A program made the translations under genes and the position numbers. A DNA stretch of 64,000 nucleotides from positions 67,038-131,037 of the forward strand of contig JBFWWP010000017.1 of the NCBI GenBank assembly GCA_050246115.1, written 5' to 3'. The notes under the pieces were generated by a model that saw only the letters and a list, made by a program, of their open reading frames with translations, made no database searches and was not told the DNA's origin. Shown in pieces: positions 25,766 to 35,600 of this stretch (the stretch's first letter is position 1; each line of letters opens with the position of its first letter). Source of the stretch: JBFWWP01 sp050246115 (lineage in GTDB: Bacteria; Planctomycetota; UBA8108; UBA1146; JAJFFE01).

Positions 25766-27589
25766 TCACGGACTCTGTGAAGTGCTCAGGAAGTCCGGCT
25801 TCTCGTCGTCGGGTAGGTCGGGGATCGGCTTCGTTTCGATGACCGTGCCCGTGGACGAGAGTTCGCCCTCGAAGCCCGGTGGGAGTACTTCGTTCGGCGC
25901 GGTTCCGTACCAAAGGACGGTGGCGACTTGGGAGAGAATGTAATCCAACGGCCCGCCGCTTCCCTGGTGTACCTGATCTTGCGATGTGAACAGGAGTACC
26001 CGCGCTGGACCCGACTCGACGACGACCGTTTCGCTGCCGACGGTGACCGCCTCTACGTAGCGCACGACGATGGCATAGATCGCGGGAAACTCCTCGGTGG
26101 TCTCGACGAGCGGAACCGTCCAGCTCGGATACGGACTCGGCGGCGAGCCACCGCCACCCGGATTCGGGAACGACGTGGGATTGCCGGGAACTTGCGTTGG
26201 CGGTGTCGGCGGGGGAGGGGTCGGTGCAGACGCGTCGGGCGTGAACGGAAGGAGCAGCGAGGCATAGGCTTCGCTGTCGGTGGCCGCCGAGATCGCGTGC
26301 TTGCGGAACAGACTGACCTGCAAGTGAGTGGCGTTTGCGGGCACGCTGGTGCCGTTCGCTAGGTGGATCAGCAAGTACGATGGCGACAACGGATCATCTT
26401 GGTCGAACACCACACCCACGTTGGGAGCTTGGTTGATCTCCTCGATCGCCCCAGAGCGGATGGATCTCAGTCGGCTGCCGCCGTTCGCGCCCCAGAGAAG
26501 GTCGGTGTCGCCGTCCCGATCGAGATCGACGAACAGTGGGATTCCCGTAGCCCCATCTCCAGTAACTCCCGGAATCAACTGAGCGAAGTCGGGGTCGTTC
26601 GGGTCGTAGCTGACTCCGTCATGGAGCAGGATCAACAGGTCGCCGGCGCTCCCTCGGCGAAGCGCCAGGTCCGCGGCGCCGTCCCCATCGATGTCGCCCG
26701 CCGCGATGGCGGACGTCGCGGGGATCCCCATCGGTACGGTGTGCAGCACGAAACCATCCCAAACCAGCAAGGCCTCGTTGGTCCCGGCCATGTCGAGTGC
26801 GATCCAAGCCAGGCCGTCGGGCCCGGACTTGCGGATCGCGGTCAGGGCACCGTGAGGATGGTAGCCCCGCACCTTGAGGATGAACGCCCCACTCGAATCA
26901 TAGAGGCACATGCCAGCCGCTGAAGTTCGGACGGCAATCTCGTCGAGGCCGTCGTCGTCGAGGTCCACGAGCGCCAACTCGATGGCGCCCGTGAGAACCG
27001 GGAACACGAGCTCGGTGCCGGCGGGGTCCGACTCGACGTCGTGAAGAACGATGACGTCTCCCGCGGCCGACACGCCGGCCAGATCCGTGGACCCGGTGCC
27101 ATCGAAGTCTCCGACTTGCAAGGAGTGCGCACCGATCCACGCACCGGAGCCCAGGCTCGTCGAAGCCACCGTTCCATCGGGCCGATAGGTCCAGCTTTCG
27201 AGACCCGTCGCGGTAGCCACGATCAGACAGTCGACACTGCCCGTCTCCGGTGTGTAGGCAACCACGTCGGTGACCGGGCTCGTGATGCTCCAAGAGTTCG
27301 CGAAGACGTCGGCGCCATAGAGGAGCCCGGCGGCCGACCCGTTGTGAACCACGACGTCGAGCAGCGCGTCGTCGGTGAGCTGGCCCGGGACCAGCCGGTC
27401 GGGCACGCCGCCGACCGACGTGACCGGTACCTCACTGAAGTACCCGGGGAAAATCAGGTCGATCGCTGGCGGTGAGGGCACGTAGGGGATGGCCCCCGGG
27501 TGTTGCTGCCATGCGCAGATCCAACCGGAGCCGGTGATGACGACGAGAGTTGCGAGCAGCGTGCCGCGCCGGCTCAGCCTGGTCAGCAT
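25766..27589 (-). CDS. Exported FG-GAP/VCBS repeat protein
   Basis: A 607-residue protein with a signal peptide (TLLATLVVITGSGWICA). FG-GAP/VCBS beta-propeller repeats with Asp-rich calcium loops follow: VGDFDGTGSTDLAGV, LVDLDDDGLDEIAV, AGDIDGDGAADLAL and FVDLDRDGDTDLLWG. Around residue 460 there is a Pro/Gly/Ser-rich linker (PTPPPPTPPTQVPGNP) before a beta-sandwich-like C-terminal part. The spacing of the DxDxDG loops suggests a propeller used for binding in the cell envelope or outside. AAGGAG supports the ATG at 27589. It has no dockerin-like module, unlike its neighbours. Transcribed after the SUMF-like gene, with a 331-bp gap containing a REP-like palindrome. Confidence 0.82.
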   Translation of the reverse strand: MLTRLSRRGTLLATLVVITGSGWICAWQQHPGAIPYVPSPPAIDLIFPGYFSEVPVTSVGGVPDRLVPGQLTDDALLDVVVHNGSAAGLLYGADVFANSWSITSPVTDVVAYTPETGSVDCLIVATATGLESWTYRPDGTVASTSLGSGAWIGAHSLQVGDFDGTGSTDLAGVSAAGDVIVLHDVESDPAGTELVFPVLTGAIELALVDLDDDGLDEIAVRTSAAGMCLYDSSGAFILKVRGYHPHGALTAIRKSGPDGLAWIALDMAGTNEALLVWDGFVLHTVPMGIPATSAIAAGDIDGDGAADLALRRGSAGDLLILLHDGVSYDPNDPDFAQLIPGVTGDGATGIPLFVDLDRDGDTDLLWGANGGSRLRSIRSGAIEEINQAPNVGVVFDQDDPLSPSYLLIHLANGTSVPANATHLQVSLFRKHAISAATDSEAYASLLLPFTPDASAPTPPPPTPPTQVPGNPTSFPNPGGGGSPPSPYPSWTVPLVETTEEFPAIYAIVVRYVEAVTVGSETVVVESGPARVLLFTSQDQVHQGSGGPLDYILSQVATVLWYGTAPNEVLPPGFEGELSSTGTVIETKPIPDLPDDEKPDFLSTSQSP

Positions 27590-27920
27590 GGACTTGACTC
27601 CTTCACCGTGCGCCCGTCGCTTCGCTCGCGCCGGACGTGAATCGGGTGACTCGATCTACCAATCGTTCGTTCCGCACCGCACGTCGGACTGGACCTGCAG
27701 CTTCCCTGGGTTGCGGCGGCAACGCCGCTCGCGGTTTCGAAATTCTGCTCGAAATCAGAGAGTCGCGCCGCGCGGACTCGCGATGGGATTCGCGCTGCCC
27801 TTCGTGCGTCGACGATCCTAGCCCCAAAGCAAGCGCGTGGCGCGCTTGTTTCGGGGCCAGATCTTCCTTCCCAGGGGCTTTCGCAGGCCTCGCGCGCGGG
27901 CGGTCGGGCCGGTACCCGCC
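27590..27920. other. Intergenic region holding a REP-like element
   Basis: These 331 bp lie between two minus-strand genes. The 43-bp palindrome at 27818-27860 is followed by an imperfect copy of the second repeat motif (AGGGGCTTTCGCAGGCCTCG, near 27873). No gene is supported in this gap; the open frames crossing it are shadows. Confidence 0.5.
27818..27860. repeat. REP-like palindrome, copy A
   Basis: A 20-bp arm beginning CTAGCCCCAAAGCAAGCGCG pairs with the arm ending at 27860 around a TGG loop, with two mismatches and one G-T pair. It is the same element as those at 40825-40866 and 53559-53601. It lies about 60 bp beyond the stop codon of the SUMF-like gene. Confidence 0.75.
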
Positions 27921-29099
27921 CTACGGGAAGGGCCGCGCGGGCCTGAGGCCAACGTAGGTGTGCCGGGTGTTCGGGGAGAACGAATAGCGGTTGGCCGACT
28001 GGAGGTGGAAGGCGAAGAGGAACCACCCTCCGCCGCGGATGGCTCGCGCAGTTCCGACCGCGGGACCCACGGGATCCGTTTCCGGATCGGGGCCGTAGAG
28101 TTCCAGCCAGTCGTGGCACCACTCCCAGACGTTGCCTGCCTGGCCCAGTGTGCCATGGGGTCCCGGGTACTGATCGAAGGGCGAGGCGTTCACGGGCGAG
28201 GTGTAGACCCAGCCGTCGCTCGACCCGCAGTCGTAGCCCCAGCACCCATTCGCACGATACACGGATCCCACCGCGGGCGAATCCTCCCCCCAGGGATACG
28301 AGCGCCCCTCGACGCCTCGCGCTGCGAACTCCCATTGCGCCTCGGTCGGCAGCACGAGGCCCGCCCAGTCGAGGTACCCACGGGACGACGTCAGTTCATT
28401 CCAGGAGACCATGACCACCGGATGATCGGCATAGTTCGGGTTGGTGAAGTGATCGAGTGGCAGGCCACAGCAGTTGGGCGAGGGCGGGTAGGGCGTCAGG
28501 GTCGCGTCGCAGAACGTGCGGTACTGCGCGTTGGTGATCTCGTACTTCGCAAGGAAGTACGGCGACAGCGTCACGGCGTGCACCGGCTGACCGTTGGTCA
28601 ATTCTTGCCCCATGGCGAAGGTCCCGCCGGGAATGAGGATCAGCACCACCGATGGGTCGAGGTCGAGAGTGTACTCGAGGTAACCTTGCGGGTTCTTGCC
28701 GACCAAGGTCAGGCCTGGGTAGCTCGAACCGCAGGCAATCGGAGCGAGGGCGCAGTCGAGACCGTCGGTCGTTGGATCGGTCCCGCATCCCGGAAACGGA
28801 GCCGGGAGTGGAGGTCCCCCCGTGAACAGGTATGCGAGAGTCAGGATCGGGTCCAATAGATTCACGGCGCCATCATCACTCGCGTCTGCGCCGTCCAAGC
28901 AGGTGCCGGACCCGCCGCCAAAGAGATAGGAGAGTACTTGAATGGGGTCCGAGAGGTTCACGATCGCATCCCCATTCGCGTCCCCCCGCACGAAGTCGCC
29001 CTGAGCGCGTGGGCTGAACAAGAGTACCGGCAAGAGCGCGATCCCCAGCGAGACCCAACGACGGGAACTGGACGCATGTCGGTTCAAAGGAGCCTCCAT
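27921..29099 (-). CDS. Dockerin-like plus sulfatase-modifying-factor-fold (SUMF1/FGE-like) protein
   Basis: A 392-residue exported protein. A signal peptide (WVSLGIALLPVLLFSPRAQG) is followed directly by the dockerin-like module (GDANGDAIVNLSDP, then DASDDGAVNLLDP, then CGTDPTTDGLDC). After it comes a formylglycine-generating-enzyme-type domain: IPGGTFAMGQ, VTLSPYFLAKYEITNAQYRTF, HPVVMVSWNE, LPTEAQWEFAARGVEGRSYPWG, GNVWEWCHDW, RAIRGGGWF and ANRYSFSPNTRHTYVGLRP. The final conserved segment lacks the two cysteines of true formylglycine-generating enzymes, so sulfatase activation is unlikely; a binding or structural role of the fold is more plausible. The ATG at 29099 gives a correct signal peptide. 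The dockerin-like module is N-terminal here but C-terminal in the other proteins. Confidence 0.85.
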   Translation of the reverse strand: MEAPLNRHASSSRRWVSLGIALLPVLLFSPRAQGDFVRGDANGDAIVNLSDPIQVLSYLFGGGSGTCLDGADASDDGAVNLLDPILTLAYLFTGGPPLPAPFPGCGTDPTTDGLDCALAPIACGSSYPGLTLVGKNPQGYLEYTLDLDPSVVLILIPGGTFAMGQELTNGQPVHAVTLSPYFLAKYEITNAQYRTFCDATLTPYPPSPNCCGLPLDHFTNPNYADHPVVMVSWNELTSSRGYLDWAGLVLPTEAQWEFAARGVEGRSYPWGEDSPAVGSVYRANGCWGYDCGSSDGWVYTSPVNASPFDQYPGPHGTLGQAGNVWEWCHDWLELYGPDPETDPVGPAVGTARAIRGGGWFLFAFHLQSANRYSFSPNTRHTYVGLRPARPFP

Positions 29100-29543
29100 T
29101 CGGTCTGGTTCGACGATCGCCGTTCGACGCAAGCCCTCGAGGAAAACGCAGGACCTCCTTGTCCGTACACGATGTTGTCCACGCGGTCCGGAGACCGCCA
29201 GCACGCCCGGGTTTCCAGCCGAACTCATCGCTGTGGCCGGCGGTAGGGTCACCGACACCCGTGGAAGACGCTCGCAACCGGCTCTACCCCTCGGAGTTCG
29301 TTGCACGAACCCTCCGATGCCGCCGAGCTGACGTGCTCGCGCACGCTGTGGAAACGAAGCCGCCCGGAGTCGTCGTCTTGGCGCGTCCTGAAGAGAGACC
29401 GTTTCTCGGCGAGCCGGCCGAGGGCCTCGATCAGGACCGCCGCGTACTCGTCGGCGATCAGGATGCTCCGCGAGGGTCCGTACTCGGGCTCCGCGAAGGG
29501 GTACACGATGATCGGGCAGACAGCGGGTCAGTTTCGGGAGCGC
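29100..29543. other. Intergenic region with possible gene remnant
   Basis: Between 29506 and 29249 the minus strand reads VYPFAEPEYGPSRSILIADE and AAVLIEALGRLAEKRSLFRT, which looks like ordinary protein but is short (about 85 residues). It has no ribosome site and no family I recognise. It may be the remnant of a gene ended by the G-rich repeat array at 29574. The promoter of the SUMF-like gene should lie near 29100-29200; none was identified. Confidence 0.3.
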
Positions 29544-29573
29544 GAGTACGAGTACGAGTACGAGTACGAGTAC
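29544..29573 (+). repeat. GAGTAC hexamer array, 5 copies
   Basis: Five perfect tandem copies of GAGTAC stand directly next to the GGGGGAC array. Confidence 0.95.
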
Positions 29574-29735
29574 GGGGGACGGGGGACGGGGGACGGGGGA
29601 CGGGGGACGGGGGACGGGGGACGGGGGACGGGGGACGGGGGACGGGGGACGGGGGACGGGGGACGGGGGACGGGGGACGGGGGACGGGGGACGGGAAAGG
29701 GGACGGGGGAAAGGGGACGGGGGAAAGGGGACACG
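29574..29735 (+). repeat. GGGGGAC heptamer array, 17 perfect copies plus degenerate tail
   Basis: Seventeen perfect tandem copies of GGGGGAC run from 29574 to 29692. They are followed by about 40 bp of mixed GGGGAAA and GGGGAC units. Runs of five guanines every seven bases on the plus strand could form stacked G-quadruplexes. It lies in a 721-bp gap between two minus-strand genes. On the minus strand the array would read as a repeat of PVPRPPS, but no gene start precedes it. Confidence 0.95.
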
Positions 29736-29820
29736 AAGGGGCCGAACGAAGGAGTCGTCATTCCCCGAGTGCCGCTGCCCTGAGCTCCCGGGCGGCGGGG
29801 CGGAAATCAACCCCTCGGCG

Positions 29821-32076
29821 TCACGGGCTCGGGAACAGCTCGAAGGTTCCGGTCACTCCGACTGGCGTGAACCCGACGGGTCCCACGACCACCAAGGTGC
29901 TGACCGCGGGCACCACGGGGGGGCCTAGGGTCGAGACGAACGCGAGGGAGGTGCTCGTGCCGGTGGCGTTTCCGGCCAGTGCCGTTGGGTTCGCTTCGTA
30001 CTCGACCCGCAGGACTTCACGGGCCTGCGCGGCCGGGAGCGCTTCGAGGAACTGAATCGAGACGACCGCGGCGACGACGATTCCTCCGCCGGGCAAGACG
30101 TTGGCCACGAAGAAGTCCGGTCCCGCGCCCCCGTTGAGCGCTTGGGCATCGCTTCCGAGGGCGACCGAGATCGGTGTCAGCAGGTTCGGATCTTCGGCCA
30201 ATCCAAGCGAGAACCCATCGATGGCGCGCGGGAACGACGGGTCGCCCGGACCCTCCTGGACGAGGACCGCTTGCGTGTGGCTCGCGGTGCCGAGCAGGGA
30301 GTCGTAGACGACTCGCGCTCCTGGGGTGATGAAGAAGAAGTCTGCGCTCGGCAGGGCCTCCGGGGTCAGCTCCACCGAGACTTCGGTCGTCGTGGGTTGA
30401 ACACTGCCGAGACCCAACGCGATGGTGGACTGACCCCACGTCAAGAAGGTCGTGATCCCGACCAGGTTCCCGGTGGCGGCAGAGCTGACGGGTTGGTACT
30501 CGACCGTGAACAGGTCAGCGCCCGAGCCCGGAACCAGCACGGAGGCACCCAGGGTAACGGTGACATTGACCACCCCCGGCGTGGGGCTGGTGGCGTCGAA
30601 CACGTCGGGGCCGGCCCCGCCGTTGAGCGCGGCGAGTATTGCGCTCGGGGTCGCGGCCACGAAGCTGAGGAGGTTCGGGTCGTGTTCGATCACGACGACC
30701 CACCCCGTCACGTCACTGGGGAATCCGGTGCTCGTGGGAGGTTCTCGCAGGGAGATCGTCGTCGTCACGACCGGACTTGGCATCGTAACGTCATAAGTCT
30801 CTTGAATCGGGGAACCGCTGAGTTCTAGCTCGGCGCAGATCACGGTCACGTCGACGGTTCCCGTTGCGGTCCCGCCGTTGCCATCGCCGATCGTGTAAGT
30901 GAAGGAGTCGGTGACGCAACCGGTGCTGGGCGGCGTGTACTCGATCTCGGTCCCACTCGGGGCGATCACCGCGGTGCCGAGCCCCGGAGCGGTGACCGAC
31001 AGAATCGTCAGCGGGTCGAGCTCCGCGTCGGAGTCGTTCGCCAGTACCGCGACCACGACCGCGACTCCCTCCAGGGTGTCGGCGATATCGTCGACAGCCA
31101 CCGGGTCGTCGTTCACCGGGTCGATGGTGATCGCGACTTCGCCTTCGACCGAGCCACCCTGGCCGTCGATCGCGCGGTAGCGGAAGGAGTCGGCTCCACT
31201 CTGGTTGGCGGCTGGAGTGTACTCGACACTCGTGCCGACGATCGCGCCCACCGTGCCAAGGCTCGGGAGCTGCACGATGGCGTCGATCTGAACCGGGTCG
31301 CCATCGACGTCGGTCACGAGTGACCCCAGATCGATCGTGAGTGCGGTGTCTTCGGGGGTCGAAAGGGCCACGCCCGACTGGGCGACCGGGGCGTCGTTCA
31401 CGGGTTGAATCGTCAGGCTCACGTCGGCTTCGACGTCGCCGCCTTGGCCGTCGCTCGCGCGGAAGCGAAACGTATCGGTGCCGCTCTGGTCGGGGGCGGG
31501 AGTGTACGTCACCGAGCCGCCGCTCAGCGCGCCGAGCGTCCCTTGCACTGGAGGTGTGACGATTGCGCTGATCTGTACTGGGTCGGCGTCCACATCGATG
31601 ACGAGGGAGCCGAGGTCCAGGGTGATCGGCGTGTCTTCGGGCGTGACAAAGGCCAACGAACCCGGCAGCACTTCGGGCGGATCGTTGACCGGCCGGACGG
31701 TCAGGCCAACCAGCCCCTCGACCTCCCCGCCCCTGCCGTCACTGGCCCGGAAGCGAAACGAGTCGGCGCCGGTGAAGTTCGCGGCCGGAGAAAACGTGAC
31801 CTCACCCGTCGCGGTCACGGCGCTCAAGGCACCGTTCATTGGCGGGGTAACGATCGACCCGATCGAGATTGTGTCTCCATCTGGGTCAGAAACGAACGCC
31901 TTCAGGTCGACGCTGAGGTTCGTGTCTTCGTCCGTTTCGATCGCGATGCTGGCGGCGACCGTTGGCGCACTATTGGTCGTGGCGCCGCCTCCGCCGCCTC
32001 CGCCCTTGCGATTGCAGCCCGCCGCAACCAGTAGGGTGACCAGAACCAGAAATACGAGGGCGCGGGTGGTGTGCAT
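29821..32076 (-). CDS. Surface lipoprotein with cadherin-like (tandem-95/VCBS) repeats and two cohesin-like modules
   Basis: A 751-residue lipoprotein with lipobox LVAAGC at residues 16-21 and a Gly-rich linker after it. Four bacterial cadherin-like repeats follow, each with a TPEDTxLxxDLGSLVxDVDxDPVQI / FRFRASDGQGGxVExxVxLTIxPVNDxP pattern. From about residue 425 there are two related modules with VVVIEHDPNLLSFVAAT, LNGGAGPDVF and LFTVEYQPVSSAATGN, and a second with LGLAEDPNLLTPISVAL, LNGGAGPDFF and LRVEYEANPTALAGN. Their layout recalls cohesin/carbohydrate-binding-like domains of planctomycete proteins; the cohesin reading is tentative. The start follows GAGAGG. It could display a docking surface for dockerin-like proteins encoded around it. 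Confidence 0.75.
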   Translation of the reverse strand: MHTTRALVFLVLVTLLVAAGCNRKGGGGGGGATTNSAPTVAASIAIETDEDTNLSVDLKAFVSDPDGDTISIGSIVTPPMNGALSAVTATGEVTFSPAANFTGADSFRFRASDGRGGEVEGLVGLTVRPVNDPPEVLPGSLAFVTPEDTPITLDLGSLVIDVDADPVQISAIVTPPVQGTLGALSGGSVTYTPAPDQSGTDTFRFRASDGQGGDVEADVSLTIQPVNDAPVAQSGVALSTPEDTALTIDLGSLVTDVDGDPVQIDAIVQLPSLGTVGAIVGTSVEYTPAANQSGADSFRYRAIDGQGGSVEGEVAITIDPVNDDPVAVDDIADTLEGVAVVVAVLANDSDAELDPLTILSVTAPGLGTAVIAPSGTEIEYTPPSTGCVTDSFTYTIGDGNGGTATGTVDVTVICAELELSGSPIQETYDVTMPSPVVTTTISLREPPTSTGFPSDVTGWVVVIEHDPNLLSFVAATPSAILAALNGGAGPDVFDATSPTPGVVNVTVTLGASVLVPGSGADLFTVEYQPVSSAATGNLVGITTFLTWGQSTIALGLGSVQPTTTEVSVELTPEALPSADFFFITPGARVVYDSLLGTASHTQAVLVQEGPGDPSFPRAIDGFSLGLAEDPNLLTPISVALGSDAQALNGGAGPDFFVANVLPGGGIVVAAVVSIQFLEALPAAQAREVLRVEYEANPTALAGNATGTSTSLAFVSTLGPPVVPAVSTLVVVGPVGFTPVGVTGTFELFPSP

Positions 32077-32607
32077 CTCAGGTGACCTCTCAAGGCGTTG
32101 TGAGCGAGGTATGTGATTCGCGAACTGAGGTGAAACGACTCGGGCGAAATCCGTGCCCGATCAGGGCGTCTGGGAACCGAAGCGCGGGAGCAGTACTTGG
32201 CAACGGTCCCAGCGCGAACGGCTCGCGACTCGGGGAAAACGCATTCCAACCGACTCGAGGGCGAACAACATGAGCGAACCAGCCTGCCTAGCGATTTCGC
32301 GCCTCGGCGTGGCGTACCGTCGATTCGTGCCCCCCCGCACGGTTCGCCCGGCTTGCTCCTCGAGTCTCGGGGTCGCTTTCAAAGTCGGCGTTGCGATTAT
32401 ACAGTCCTGCCCGCGGATGGGGAGCGCCGAGTCACCCGACCTGAACCGGGGTCGAGTCCATGTCGGTTGCCCCCCGACGCACGGCCCGACGTTTTGCTTC
32501 CAGGGTCCCGATTGTGCACTGGTCCTGGGCTCGCGTTCGCGCGGGTCCGACGTTTCCAAAACCTGTCGAACGGCCGCACCCTTCTGCGGCGTCCCGAGGA
32601 GGATTCC
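32077..32607. other. Divergent intergenic region between two large surface-protein genes
   Basis: These 531 bp separate divergently read genes. The frame of the plus-strand gene is open back to 32197 but the extra residues are Arg/Pro/Gly-rich and the start with GAGGAGGA upstream is at 32608. No promoter box, RNA or repeat could be assigned. Confidence 0.4.
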
Positions 32608-35600
32608 ATGTCCATTCGACTGCTCGCCCCTGGCTCGATTGCCGGCCGTGGGCGCCCGCTCCAACACCTTACGGTACTCGCCGTGGCGCTCGTCGCGGCT
32701 TGGCCAATGACTTTCGCCGGACCGCCGAGCTGTCCGCTCGACGGGACGGGCCTGGTGTTGCATCTCGAGACCGACGTCGGCCTCGCCACGGTCGGTAGCA
32801 CCGTCACGGGATGGACGGACCAATCCAGTGCCGCCAACGACCTCGTAGCTGCCGGTGCGCCGCAGGTGATGCTGGGCGCCCTCAATGGGCACGACGTCAT
32901 TCGGTTCGACGGGGTGAGTGACTTCCTCGAACGGACCGCCAACCTGAACGCCTTGCCCACCGGCAACGCGAACCGGACGGCTTTCGTCGTTGCGCGCTAC
33001 AACGGACCGGGCTTCAGCGGCGTGAGCTATGGCACCGCTGTCTGCAACCAGGCCTTCAGCTTGGGTACCGCGCCGAACGGGAACCTCGAGGTTCAAGGCT
33101 GGTGTGCGGCCAACGACTTCATTACCGCGGACGCAGGGGTTGGTGCGGGTTGGCAGATCCATGGCGCCGTCCACGACGGCGGACTCCTCGCCCAGTATCG
33201 GGATGGTTTCTGGATCGACTCGGTCGTGCACGCCTTCGACACGCAGCCGACCCGTCTCGTCGTCGGTCAGGAACTCAACGGCAGCGCGTTCGTGCCGGTC
33301 GACGTTGCGGCGGTCCTGGTCTACGACCGCGCGCTCACTGCGGCCGAGCGACTGGCCGTGGAGACCTACCTGCTCGAGAAGTACTTCGGCACCGTGTGCG
33401 GCGCGAATCTCCCGCCGTTCGCGGCTGACGCCATGGCGAACGTCGCGTCCGGCCAGAGCGTGCTGCTCGACCCGATCAGCGGCGCTCAGGATCGCGATGG
33501 ATCGGTCAACCGATCATCGGTGACCCTCGTGACCGCGCCGACCTTCGGCGTCGTAGCCATCGATCCGGTGAGTGGTGCGATCACGTACACGCACGGTGGC
33601 GCCCCGAGCCTCCTCGATACCTTCTCCTTCACCGTCTCCGATGACCTCGGGACCGTGTCCAACGTCGCTCATGCCTGGATCTCGATCGGTAGCGAGTCCT
33701 GCCCGCTGCCGCCGCGCGGCCTGGTGCTGCTCCTCGAGAGTGAAGTGGGGGTGTCGGTGAGCGGCGCCGAGGTCACGGGTTGGGCGGATCAGTCTTTCCG
33801 GGGCAACGACCTCGTTCCGACCGGCGATCCGATGCTGCTAGCCGGGGCCCTGGGTAGCCATGGAGCCATTCAGCTCGATGGTTTCGGTGATACTCTCGAG
33901 CGTACGCTGAGCCTCAACGGCTTCCCCGACGGCAACGGCAATCGCTCCATGTTCGCCCTGGTGCGTTATCAAAGTGTTGGCTTCGGCGGCATGACCTACG
34001 GCACCGCCGCTTGCAACCAGGCCTTCGGCCTCACCGTGGACCAAGGCGGCGACCTAACCGTCACCCGGTGGTGCAATGATCTCGACACCAACTTCCCGGG
34101 CAATGGAGCGGGTTGGATCGTGCAGTCGGCCAACCTCCAGTTCGGACGCGTCGAGCACTACCTCGATGCGTTGTTGATCGATGTCCGCACGAACGACTTC
34201 GCGACCGCGAACGATCGGTTCGTGATTGGAGCCGAACTCGACGGCGACCCGCATGTCGTCATGGACGTCGCTGCGATCCTGCTCTACGACCGCGCGCTCG
34301 CTCCGGCGGAGCACGCTCAGGTCATCTCATACCTCCAGTCCAAGTACCTGGGCGCCGCCTGCGGTGGCAATGCTCCGCCGACCGCCGACGACGACTTCGC
34401 CCGGGTGACGGTTGGCCAGTCCGTCGCGATCGATGTCCTCGACGGCGACACCGATGACGGCATGCTGAACCCCGCGACGGTTGTCGTCGGGACGCCGCCG
34501 CTCGGCGGCACCGTGGCGGTCGATCCGCAGACCGGCGTCGTCACCTACACCCGCACCGCGGCGGATCTGGTCGCCGACCGCTTCACGTACACGGTGCGCG
34601 ACAACGGTAGCCTTCTGTCGAACGCGGCCACGGTGTTCGTGGCGGTGGACGCCGCCGGGTGTCCGCTGATCACCGATGGGCTGGTCGTGCACCTCGAGGC
34701 CGGTGTCGGAGTGTTCGCGAGCGGGAGCACGGTGCTCGATTGGGCGGACGCGTCGGGCTTCGGGAACGACCTGGTCGGTCGGGACGGTCCCCAGCTGATC
34801 CCCAACGCGCTGAACGGTCACGCGGTGATCCGCCTCGACGGAGTCGACGACTTCCTCGAGCGCGATCTGACTCTCAATGGCTTGCCGCAAGGATCCGCCG
34901 ATCGGAGTCTCTTCTATGTCGTGAACTACATTGCTGGCGGACCGGGCGGTCTCGGCTATGGAACGACGACGTGCAATCAGGTGTTCAGCATCATCGTGCG
35001 GACGAACGGCACCTTGATGCTCGTCGGCTGGTGTGGTGCCAACAGCTTCGCAACGATCGAACCGGGCACCGGCGAAGGATGGTTCACGCACGCGGCGATT
35101 CTCGACGCAGACGCCTACACGCACTACAAGGCCGGGAACCCGATCGACACCGGGACGCACGTGTTCAACACCGTGACTGCGAATGGCGGCTTGGTGGTTG
35201 GTTCCGAAGTGAACGGCAACACCTTCGTCGAAATGGACGTCGCCGAGGTGTTGATCTACGACCGAGCGCTGCCCGAGGCCGACCGCTTGGAGGTCGAGGC
35301 TTACCTCAATGAGAAGTACTTCGGGCAGGTCTGTTGCGTGGCCACGGCGATCACGCAGCAGCCCGTCGATCGGAGCGCGTGCGCTGGGGAGGCGGTCTCC
35401 TTCGCGGTCAGTGCTTCCGGAACCGACCCGATCTCCTATCAGTGGCGTAAGGACGGAATCGACATTCCGGGAGCGCAGTCGGCGACGCTGGTGGTCGATC
35501 CCGTTGGCGCCGCTGACGCGGGGAGCTACGACGTCCTGGTCGCGAATGCATGCGGCAGCGAACTCAGCAGTGCGGCGAGCCTGGATCTCCTCGACGCCGT

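Noticed and set aside
29159..30055. 298-residue open frame through the GGGGGAC array on the plus strand
   Set aside because: It reads the repeat as RGTGDGG units and then runs antisense into the lipoprotein gene; no start signal.
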